Source of the DNA: Nocardioidaceae bacterium
GTDB taxonomy: Bacteria; Actinomycetota; Actinomycetes; Propionibacteriales; Nocardioidaceae
Direction of reading: 5' to 3'
DNA: 7,108 bases
NCBI GenBank assembly: GCA_025965395.1
Contig: JAOPXA010000304.1
Location: forward strand, 1-7,108
Below, piece after piece: positions 1-5,484 of the stretch. Numbering within the stretch: position 1 is the stretch's first letter; each line of letters opens with the position of its first letter. The translations under genes and the position numbers were made by a program. A model generated the notes under the pieces. The model ran no database searches, was not told the DNA's origin, and saw nothing but the letters and a program-made list of their open reading frames with translations.

Positions 1-30
1 TTGGTTGTGTGATTGAAATGTATGGCTCGC

Positions 31-441
31 TCAGCGACCTGCGGAAGCATCGATTTGGATGCCCATGCCGGCGATAGCGAGTCTGGTGACACCGACGAGG
101 GTCGTCGGCGGCGCTGCTCCGAACGCGCGGAGGCGTTCGGAGACTGCGTCGTAGCTGGCGATGGTCGCGTCGACGTCGGTGGAGTAGACGGTCATGCGCA
201 GCACGTCGTGGAGATTCATCCCTCCGCTTTCGAGGATCCGCTCGAGGTGATGCATCGTGAGCGAGAGTTGGGCGCTGATGTCTCCTTCGTGGAGCAGTGC
301 GCCGTTCTCGTCCAGCGCACCGATGCCCGACACGGTGAGAATCTTCGCCGGCGAGAGCCTGAGCTGACCTTGGTCCTGGCCGAACGTCTGAACCCACGGC
401 AGGGGGTTGAGGTGGACGATCCGGGATTGAGGAGAAGTCAT
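31..441 (-). CDS. RidA/YjgF/UK114-family protein, non-canonical active site
   Basis: This 136-residue protein has the usual length and pattern of the RidA (YjgF/YER057c/UK114) family, which forms trimers with active sites between subunits. Family signatures in order are SGIGALDENGALLHEGDIS (about 38-56, the usual SG...G.....GDI), a helix resembling the usual NL..IL..AG (about 65-74, LERILESGG), and the strand DVLRMTVYSTDVD (79-91). The end is atypical. Canonical RidA has an Arg that binds the substrate carboxylate just before the last strands, and a closing IEIEAIA. Here the matching stretch reads PPTTLVGV (111-118) and IQIDASA (128-134), so the Arg is absent and the Glu is Asp. Imine/enamine deaminase activity is therefore doubtful, and a divergent Rid subgroup role in a catabolic pathway is more likely. 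The gene diverges from the LuxR-family gene. There is no clear Shine-Dalgarno before the ATG. The family call is firm; the substrate is unknown. Confidence 0.9.
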   Translation of the reverse strand: MTSPQSRIVHLNPLPWVQTFGQDQGQLRLSPAKILTVSGIGALDENGALLHEGDISAQLSLTMHHLERILESGGMNLHDVLRMTVYSTDVDATIASYDAVSERLRAFGAAPPTTLVGVTRLAIAGMGIQIDASAGR

Positions 442-479
442 GTCAGCAAGCGTGGTCGCCCCAAGCGATGAAAGGTATC

Positions 480-491
480 CCAGACATCTGG
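480..491. promoter_or_regulatory. Operator-like palindrome A, CCAGA-CA-TCTGG
   Basis: This is a perfect inverted repeat with 5-base arms and a 2-base spacer. Its centre (485.5) lies 24 bases from that of palindrome B, which has the same core. It overlaps the TTGCCA hexamer on the minus strand, a possible -35 for the RidA-like gene, so a bound protein could block or modulate that promoter. The protein that binds is not known; the divergent LuxR-family product is the nearest candidate. Confidence 0.5.
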
Positions 492-500
492 CAAACTCAG

Positions 501-518
501 ACCCCAGAAATCTGGGGT
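501..518. promoter_or_regulatory. Operator-like palindrome B, ACCCCAGA-AA-TCTGGGGT
   Basis: This is a perfect inverted repeat with 8-base arms around AA, and it contains the same CCAGA-N2-TCTGG core as palindrome A. If the LuxR-family transcript starts at or near the ATG at 554, the centre lies near -44.5, a usual place for an activator next to RNA polymerase, and palindrome A lies near -68.5. As a hairpin it has no T tract, so a terminator is unlikely. Autoregulation by the LuxR-family protein is an inference. Confidence 0.55.
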
Positions 519-553
519 GTTGCTCACCGCGGCCGCTGTTTCATACTGAGGGT

Positions 554-1681
554 ATGTCTGTCTTGTCCGTCGATCGCGTGCGCACCCAGCTGGATGCGCT
601 TGGCTCCGTTGGCCTCGACACGATGTCTTTTGCATCCGCAGCGACCGAGGTCTTGCATCAGGCGCTGCCCTTCACCGCCGCGTGCTTAGCAACGGCCGAT
701 CCTGCGACCGAGATCGTCACCGGCACCGTGAAATGGGGTGGCCTCACCAACGATCAGGATGACCAGTGGGCCTATCACGAGTACGAGGCTGAGGATCTTT
801 ACGATTTTCGCGATGTAGTGCGGCGGCCCGGAGCGGTGACGACCGTGCGGCAGGAAACGGGTGGTGCGCCGGAGCTGTCGCGTCGCTTTGCGGAGTTCTT
901 TCACCCCACTTATGGCTTCAACGACGAGCTTCGCGCTGCGCTCCGGGTCGACGGCCTCACCTGGGGCTTCTTGGCGCTGTTCCGCGAGGGGCGCTCGGTG
1001 GCATTCACACCGGCTGAGCAGGCGTTCGTCAGCAATGTGAGTCCGCTTTTCGCGCGAGGTTTCCGGGCTGGGCTCGTCAATGGTCTGGTGTCGTCGGGCG
1101 AGCTGGCCCAAGGGCCAGCGGTCGTGGTGATCGATGCCCACGGCGACGTAGTTCAGGCCAGTGCCGGGGCTGCCGCCCAGGTCAGCGATCTCGGCGGGGG
1201 AGCCCTCGGAGAGAGCCCGCTGCCGTTGGCCATGAGAACCCTGGTGGGCGAGGCACGTTCGTTTGCTGCCGGGCGCCGGAGTGCAGTGCCGAGTGCGCGG
1301 CTCCGGACTCGCTCGGGTCGGTGGGTTCTCGCGCACGCATCGCCGCTCCTCTCGCGACATGGCGGTCCACTCGACATCGTCGTGACGATCGAAGATGCGC
1401 GCCCACCGGAGATCGTCCCGCTGATCGTCTCCGCGTTCGGGCTGACTCCTCGCGAGCAGGAGGTCGTCCAACTCGTCCTGCAGGGAGTGGCAACGGCAGA
1501 GATTGCTCGGACGCTGTTCCTGTCGGCCTACACCGTGCAGGACCATCTGAAGTCGATCTTCGAGAAGTCAGGTGTCCGTAGCCGCCGTGAGCTCACGGCC
1601 AGGGTGTTCTTCGACCAGTACGCACCGCGCCTGGCTGCCCACGACGCACTCGGCCCCTCAGGTTGGTTCGTTGCCGAGTAG
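554..1681 (+). CDS. LuxR-family transcriptional regulator with GAF/PAS-like sensor region
   Basis: This 375-residue DNA-binding regulator ends in a LuxR-type helix-turn-helix at about 295-350: FGLTPREQEVVQLVLQG, then the recognition part TAEIARTLFLSAYTVQDHLKSI, then EKSGVRSRREL. Residues about 20-175 look like a GAF-type sensor seen in many actinobacterial LuxR proteins (for example LRAALRVDGLTWGFLALFR). Residues about 187-285 look PAS-like (VVVIDAHGDVVQASAGA, later GRWVLAHASPL). There is no receiver domain or AHL-binding domain, so the signal is probably a small ligand or redox cue, unidentified. I chose ATG 554 because conserved sequence begins soon after it and a -10-like CATACT ends six bases before it, which would suit a leaderless transcript. 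GAGGG (548-552) is too close for that ATG but could serve the in-frame TTG at 563. An ATG at 440 would add 38 residues through the operator region and is less likely. The gene converges on the hydrolase. Confidence 0.88.
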   Translation: MSVLSVDRVRTQLDALGSVGLDTMSFASAATEVLHQALPFTAACLATADPATEIVTGTVKWGGLTNDQDDQWAYHEYEAEDLYDFRDVVRRPGAVTTVRQETGGAPELSRRFAEFFHPTYGFNDELRAALRVDGLTWGFLALFREGRSVAFTPAEQAFVSNVSPLFARGFRAGLVNGLVSSGELAQGPAVVVIDAHGDVVQASAGAAAQVSDLGGGALGESPLPLAMRTLVGEARSFAAGRRSAVPSARLRTRSGRWVLAHASPLLSRHGGPLDIVVTIEDARPPEIVPLIVSAFGLTPREQEVVQLVLQGVATAEIARTLFLSAYTVQDHLKSIFEKSGVRSRRELTARVFFDQYAPRLAAHDALGPSGWFVAE

Positions 1682-1688
1682 TCGCATG

Positions 1689-1701
1689 AGCGCTAGGCGC
1701 T
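1689..1701. other. Short inverted repeat between convergent genes
   Basis: AGCGC-TAG-GCGCT is a 5-base-arm inverted repeat in the gap between the LuxR-family stop (1679-1681) and the hydrolase stop, and it includes that hydrolase stop codon. It has no T tract on either strand, so it is at best a weak bidirectional pause or terminator. The short gap means the two transcripts probably overlap at their 3' ends. Confidence 0.25.
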
Positions 1702-2646
1702 GAGCCAACGATCGAACGCTGCATCGCGCGCCGCTTTCAGGCGCACGGAGACGGCCGCGTCGGGGATCAGTGCGTCGAAGCCGTGCACCGCGCCCGGGTA
1801 GACATGCAGCTCGGTGCTGACGCCTGCCGTCATGAGGCGCTGCGCATAGTCGACGCTCTCGTCGACCAACGGATCCAGCTCCCCGGCCGCAATCCACGTG
1901 GGTGGAAGACCGGCGAGATCGATGGTGCGGCCCGGGGCCGCGTACACAGGAACCTCGGCACGGTCGATGCCGGTGAGGTAGGCGTCCCACCCGATCCTGT
2001 TGCTCGTGGCGTTCCATACCCGTTGATCGACGAAGGACGTACTCGAGGCGGTGAGTTCGCGATCATCGAGCATCGGATAGAGCAGCATCTGGGCGTGTAT
2101 GGTCGGACCGCCCCGATCTCGCGCAAGAAGCGCGAGTCCGGCAGCGACGCCACCACCTGAGCTGACACCCGCAACCATGATGCGGTGGGGGTCGATGCCG
2201 AGATCGTTGTCTGGAGAAGCCATCCATTGAAGTGCTGCGTAGCAGTCATCAAGGGAGTCGGGGTAAGGGTTCTCAGGCGACTTTCGCCATTCGACAGCAA
2301 CGGCAACGCAACCGGTGCGTGCGACCAGGGCCTGCAGCGTGACGTCATCCTGACCCGCGTGGCCTACGACATGTCCGCCGCCGTGGACCCACAACAGTGC
2401 CGGGATGCCGTGGCTGTCGGTATCGGGGCGATGGATCCGAGCCGCAAACTCTGCACGCGCACCTGAGGCTGGAAAGACGCGATCGGTGGACCGCACGCCG
2501 GGCGTGGATTGGCTGGGCGGCATTGTTTGTGACATTGCGGTCCGGGTTGCGGGTATGTCGCTGAGGTCGATGTCGCCCATCGTCGCGACTGCGGTGGCGA
2601 TCTCGGGGTCAAGTCGGTCCAGGAAATTTCCGTGTGACGGCATCAT
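1693..2646 (-). CDS. Alpha/beta-hydrolase, HSL (family IV) esterase type
   Basis: This 317-residue protein fits the hormone-sensitive-lipase group of carboxylesterases, which cleave esters of small alcohols or acids. Visible elements in order are the oxyanion-hole motif HGGG (88-91), the strand VAVEWRKSPENPYP (115-128, matching the usual VEYRLAPEHPFP), the nucleophile elbow GVSSGGG (160-166) with Ser162, the acid motif GELDPLVDES (255-264) with Asp258, and VHGF with His288. The triad Ser162-Asp258-His288 is complete. The elbow departs from the usual GDSAGG in having Val before and Ser after the nucleophile. There is no signal peptide, so it is probably cytoplasmic. Two ATG codons stand in tandem at the start, with only a weak GGAA-like ribosome site. 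It follows the small barrel gene on the same strand but lies beyond that gene's terminator. The true substrate is unknown. Confidence 0.92.
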   Translation of the reverse strand: MMPSHGNFLDRLDPEIATAVATMGDIDLSDIPATRTAMSQTMPPSQSTPGVRSTDRVFPASGARAEFAARIHRPDTDSHGIPALLWVHGGGHVVGHAGQDDVTLQALVARTGCVAVAVEWRKSPENPYPDSLDDCYAALQWMASPDNDLGIDPHRIMVAGVSSGGGVAAGLALLARDRGGPTIHAQMLLYPMLDDRELTASSTSFVDQRVWNATSNRIGWDAYLTGIDRAEVPVYAAPGRTIDLAGLPPTWIAAGELDPLVDESVDYAQRLMTAGVSTELHVYPGAVHGFDALIPDAAVSVRLKAARDAAFDRWLSA

Positions 2647-2696
2647 TCGTTCCGTTCGTGGAGGCAGCGTGGTGGCATTGAATAGGCCCAGCGAAA

Positions 2697-2730
2697 AGCT
2701 CCCGTACCCACCATGGTGGGTACGGGAGCT
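2697..2730 (-). terminator. Strong rho-independent terminator (34-base perfect palindrome)
   Basis: Bases 2697-2713 and 2714-2730 are exact reverse complements, beginning AGCTCCCG and ending CGGGAGCT, with CCATGG at the centre. The RNA would form a stem of about 15 base pairs with a 4-base loop. On the minus strand the hairpin ends in a run of four T residues (AGCTTTTCGC), so it suits termination of the small barrel gene that ends at 2749. On the plus strand the tail is CTCC and there is no plus-strand gene to end. It lies between that gene and the hydrolase, so the two are probably separate transcription units or linked only by read-through. Confidence 0.85.
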
Positions 2731-2748
2731 CTCCTTCGGTGGTGCCGA

Positions 2749-3069
2749 TCAGATCTTGCGGAAGAGCACGGTGCGTGGGCCGGTCTCCTCGGACATGCTC
2801 AGGGCGTCTGACATCTCCATCAGAGGCGTGCCGGCGCGCTTGACGACCTCGTCGAGGACGTCCTTGAGGGACTCGGCCTCGAGCTCATAGAGCGCGAGAT
2901 ACGGAGACATCTCGGTCTCGTCGCTGTCGCGACGGAAGCGTGTCGCACCCACGACCCCGGGGATGTTAAGGAGGTCGGGAAGGTGGATCTCGTCGTACCA
3001 CTTGTTGAACTGATCTTCTTCCGCCGCGCTGGTCGGGTGCGTCATGACGACCCAGGTGCCCTTTTCCAT
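2749..3069 (-). CDS. Small dimeric alpha/beta-barrel protein (DUF4286/EthD-like)
   Basis: This 106-residue protein has the pattern of small ferredoxin-like-fold proteins of the DUF4286/EthD/Dabb type, which pair to form a beta-barrel. The pattern is a first strand GTWVVMTHPTS (4-14), the signature helix EDQFNKWYDEIHLPDLLNIPGV (18-39) including WYD..H, a second strand GATRFRR (41-47), the strand SPYLALYELE (55-64), and a last strand RTVLFRKI (99-106). Relatives often sit in catabolic clusters as ligand-binding, isomerase- or cyclase-like accessories, but no function can be assigned here. I prefer ATG 3067-3069 because GGAAG lies four bases before it. An in-frame ATG at 3081 would add MGRS and use the GGAAGAAGC as codons, with no ribosome site of its own. 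The gene has its own promoter and a strong terminator, so it is probably monocistronic. Confidence 0.82.
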   Translation of the reverse strand: MEKGTWVVMTHPTSAAEEDQFNKWYDEIHLPDLLNIPGVVGATRFRRDSDETEMSPYLALYELEAESLKDVLDEVVKRAGTPLMEMSDALSMSEETGPRTVLFRKI

Positions 3070-3099
3070 GCTTCTTCCCATCGTCGAGTGCCAGCCGAA

Positions 3100-3111
3100 T
3101 CGGACATCCGA
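3100..3111. promoter_or_regulatory. Inverted repeat TCGGA-CA-TCCGA in the leader
   Basis: This perfect inverted repeat has 5-base arms and a 2-base spacer, about 30 bases upstream of the small barrel gene start and just after its predicted transcription start. It could be a second regulatory site or a small leader hairpin. No regulator can be named. Confidence 0.3.
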
Positions 3112-3123
3112 CGAGCGTGGCTC

Positions 3124-3153
3124 AATCTAAGACGGTTGTACAAACTCAGTCAA
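3124..3153 (-). promoter_or_regulatory. Promoter of the small barrel gene
   Basis: Read on the minus strand, TTGACT (complement of 3148-3153) matches five of six bases of the vegetative -35. After 18 bases comes TAGATT (complement of 3124-3129), four of six for the -10. The start of transcription would fall near 3117, giving a leader of about 48 bases. The gap between the GGDEF-EAL stop and this gene otherwise holds nothing coding. The call rests on consensus matching only. Confidence 0.55.
3136..3143. promoter_or_regulatory. Operator-like palindrome TTGTACAA in the promoter spacer
   Basis: This perfect 8-base palindrome sits between the proposed -35 and -10 of the small barrel gene, where a bound repressor would block RNA polymerase. 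TTGTACAA cores occur in operators of several regulator families, including TetR and GntR types. Which regulator binds here cannot be told from sequence. An 8-base palindrome can also occur by chance. Confidence 0.35.
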
Positions 3154-3171
3154 GGGTTTTTATGACCCACG

Positions 3172-5430
3172 TCACATTTTATGCGTCGGGACGGTCGACT
3201 TGTCGGCGACTAAACCTGCGGGCACCGGGTGCGCAAAAAGGAAGCCCTGTGCAGAGTCGCAACCGAGCTTACGGAGAATCTCGAGCTGGTCCTGTCGTTC
3301 CACGCCTTCGGCGATCACGCCGATTCCGCAGAACTGAGCGGCATTGATCATCAGCTTGACGAGCTCACGCGAGCCCGGCTGCGAGAAGTTGACGAATGAC
3401 TTGTCGATCTTGAGCGTGTCGACGGGTAGGTGCTGCAATTGTGCGATTGAGGTGTAACCGGTGCCGAAGTCGTCGAGGGAGATGGACACACCAAGCTCAC
3501 GCAATTCGCGCACATGAATCACAGCGGTTGGCACGTCGACGATCACGGTCTCGGTGATCTCGAGCACCAGTCGCTCGGGCGGAAGCTGGGCCGCCTCGAG
3601 GGCGCGCCTGACATCGGCGACCACACAGGCGTCGGCCAGATGACGGCCAGAGATGTTGACTGCGACCGTGAGGTTGGCAAAGGCACCGGGGTCGCTAGCG
3701 GTCCATTCGGCCAATTGGCGCGTAGCCTCACGGAGGGCCCATCGGTCGAGGTCGCTGACGAGGTCCGACTTTTCGGCGATGGGGATGAAGTCGTCAGGCT
3801 GCTGGACCTCATGTCCTGGCCGGCGCCAGCGCAGGAGTGCCTCGTAGCCGCGAGTGGCGCCGGTGGAGATGTCGATGACCGGCTGGTAGTAGAGCGCAAA
3901 CTCGTCTGCCAGCAATCCAGCCGCTAGGGCGGTCTCGAGTTCGGCGCGCTGGTGCAGCTCGCGACGCAAGTTGTCTCCGAAGACCTCTGAGCGGCCTCGG
4001 CCCGAGGTCTTAGCGCGGTATGCGGCGACATCGGCCTCGTGCAGAAGCTGAGCGGCGTCGGTTCCGGCGTCCATGCTGATGGCAATGCCGATGCTTGCGC
4101 CGATCCGGATCGTGGTTCCGCCGACCGGCAAAGGCGCGCTGATGGCAGCAAGAAGGCGATCCGAGAGCGCGACGACTTCTTCCTCGGACACCAAGCTTTC
4201 CATCAGCACGACGAATTCGTCGCCGCCAAGCCTGCCGACCGTGTCTCCCTGACGTACGCAGCTACGCATCCGCTTCGCCGTCTCCGCGAGCACCTCATCG
4301 CCCGCGCGGTGGCCGAGGGAGTCATTGACTTCCTTGAAGTGGTCGAGGTCGATGAACAGGAGTCCTGCCGATGTTCCTGACCGCTGGCCGCGGTGAAGCG
4401 CCGCTTCGATCTGCTGAATGACTCCCGCGCGATTGGCGAGCCCTGTGAGCGAGTCGTGCACCGCCTGGAAAGAGAGGTCACCTTGCAGCTTGTCGCGTTG
4501 GCGCGCGGTGGAGGTGATCTCGGCGATCGTGCACGCCATCCGGGCAACCACCAGGGCAAACAGCATGATCGAGGCAACGACGACGGCCCAGGCATCGAGG
4601 GCCACGCCGAATGCCAGCTGAATCGCCAGGATCAGTGGGGCAATCATCACGGCGGCAGTGAGCGAAAACAGGCGACGCCGCGTAAACGTCTGGACGCCGT
4701 GGTCAGTTGCATCGGTCAGCTTTGCCATGTTCGGGTGAAGCGCCGACGCCCCCCACAGCACATACGAACTGAGCCACAGGAGGTCGAGAGGTGCGGGGTT
4801 GTCAGCCAACACGGCGGGCGCGGCGAAGAGGGTGTCGGCCACGATCAGCAGCACGATGGCTGAGCTCAGGAGCCGAAATGCCGCCGAGCGAGTGCCGGGC
4901 GCGGTGATGAGGCGTACGAGCATGGCGAGCAGCAGGATGTCGCCCGCCGGGTAGGCAACGGCGACGAGGCGATCTCCGAGCGGATCGCCGCTGTCGAGGA
5001 TGGGTCCCGCGACGATCACCCACGAGAGCAGGCCTAGGCCGACGATCACGATCGCGCTGTCGATCAGCCCGGCGCGGTCGAAACTGCGGCCGCGGTGGTA
5101 GATCAGCAACCCCAGGCCGGTCGCTAGCAAGGGGTAGGCAATGAAATAGAGCACGTCTGCGAACGAGGGGAAAGGAGTGATGTGCTGTACGTCTTCGTAC
5201 CAGCTGTAGAGCGTGTCGCCGGCGACCCACATGAGTTGTCCGGCCGCCATGAGGTACCAAGGCAGTGCGTGACGGGGTCGTTGGCGGCGAACGCCCGCCA
5301 GGATGGCGGCGACGCAGGAAAGACCCACGATGAAGTAGGCGATGTCGCGCGGAAGGCCGGTGGGGAGGGTCAGGTAGACGGCGATGATCGCTGCACCCAA
5401 CGCCAAGTAAGTGCGGCAGCACTTCTCCAC
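3172..5430 (-). CDS. Membrane-anchored GGDEF-EAL protein (cyclic di-GMP synthesis/breakdown)
   Basis: This 752-residue protein has about nine or ten hydrophobic helices in residues 8-300, forming an integral-membrane sensor region with the aromatic stretch WVAGDTLYSWYED (68-80). A GGDEF diguanylate cyclase domain follows (about 318-485), then an EAL phosphodiesterase domain (about 497-740). Both look catalytically intact. The cyclase has DLDHFK (361-366), ND (369-370), RLGGDEF with GGDEF at 402-406, and an allosteric product-binding RxxD (RQGD, 393-396) exactly five residues upstream. The EAL domain has EAL (530-532), Asn592 in VNIS, Glu624 in LEITE, DDFGTG (653-658), Lys674 in LKID, EGVE (708-711) and Gln728. 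The net direction cannot be read from sequence. The start is GTG with AGGGAG (5435-5440) four bases upstream. The gene follows the TetR gene by 54 bases in the same direction, which allows a shared transcript. Confidence 0.95.
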   Translation of the reverse strand: MEKCCRTYLALGAAIIAVYLTLPTGLPRDIAYFIVGLSCVAAILAGVRRQRPRHALPWYLMAAGQLMWVAGDTLYSWYEDVQHITPFPSFADVLYFIAYPLLATGLGLLIYHRGRSFDRAGLIDSAIVIVGLGLLSWVIVAGPILDSGDPLGDRLVAVAYPAGDILLLAMLVRLITAPGTRSAAFRLLSSAIVLLIVADTLFAAPAVLADNPAPLDLLWLSSYVLWGASALHPNMAKLTDATDHGVQTFTRRRLFSLTAAVMIAPLILAIQLAFGVALDAWAVVVASIMLFALVVARMACTIAEITSTARQRDKLQGDLSFQAVHDSLTGLANRAGVIQQIEAALHRGQRSGTSAGLLFIDLDHFKEVNDSLGHRAGDEVLAETAKRMRSCVRQGDTVGRLGGDEFVVLMESLVSEEEVVALSDRLLAAISAPLPVGGTTIRIGASIGIAISMDAGTDAAQLLHEADVAAYRAKTSGRGRSEVFGDNLRRELHQRAELETALAAGLLADEFALYYQPVIDISTGATRGYEALLRWRRPGHEVQQPDDFIPIAEKSDLVSDLDRWALREATRQLAEWTASDPGAFANLTVAVNISGRHLADACVVADVRRALEAAQLPPERLVLEITETVIVDVPTAVIHVRELRELGVSISLDDFGTGYTSIAQLQHLPVDTLKIDKSFVNFSQPGSRELVKLMINAAQFCGIGVIAEGVERQDQLEILRKLGCDSAQGFLFAHPVPAGLVADKSTVPTHKM

Positions 5431-5484
5431 GAGACTCCCTATCCCGCAGACGCCTCCTGAGGGCGCCGCGCTCGTTCTATCGTG
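5431..5484 (-). other. Gap between tetR-type gene and GGDEF-EAL gene
   Basis: This 54-base gap contains the GGDEF-EAL ribosome site (AGGGAG, 5435-5440) and an imperfect CCTC/GAGG hairpin (5453-5462) without a T tract. I find no strong terminator. A -10-like TAGAAC lies on the minus strand near 5473-5478, but no good -35 goes with it. Transcription from the TetR-type gene into the GGDEF-EAL gene is therefore plausible, and a separate weak promoter is not excluded. Confidence 0.35.

Larger units (their letters stand above)
442..553. promoter_or_regulatory. Divergent ridA-like/luxR control region
   Basis: This 112-base gap separates the divergent RidA-like and LuxR-family starts. It holds two palindromes of the same form, described separately. 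For the plus strand, a possible core promoter is TTGCTC (520-525), a 16-base spacer and CATACT (542-547), only six bases before the ATG at 554. For the minus strand, TTGCCA (the complement of 489-494) is a good -35-like hexamer, but I see no convincing -10 at standard spacing. The plus-strand reading frame continues open back to an ATG at 440, but I treat that part as non-coding because it is filled by the palindromes and adds no recognisable domain. Promoter positions are inferred. Confidence 0.5.

Noticed and set aside
13..471. 152-codon plus-strand frame over the RidA-like gene
   Set aside because: It is antisense to a well-supported RidA-family gene and shows no family likeness.
686..1546. 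286-codon open frame on the minus strand opposite the LuxR-family gene
   Set aside because: It is the antisense shadow of a clear coding gene in GC-rich DNA. The translation is Arg/Pro/His-rich with no recognisable domain.
2405..2890. 161-codon plus-strand frame spanning the hydrolase start, the terminator and the small barrel gene
   Set aside because: It passes through the palindromic terminator and lies antisense to two recognisable genes. There is no domain or ribosome site.
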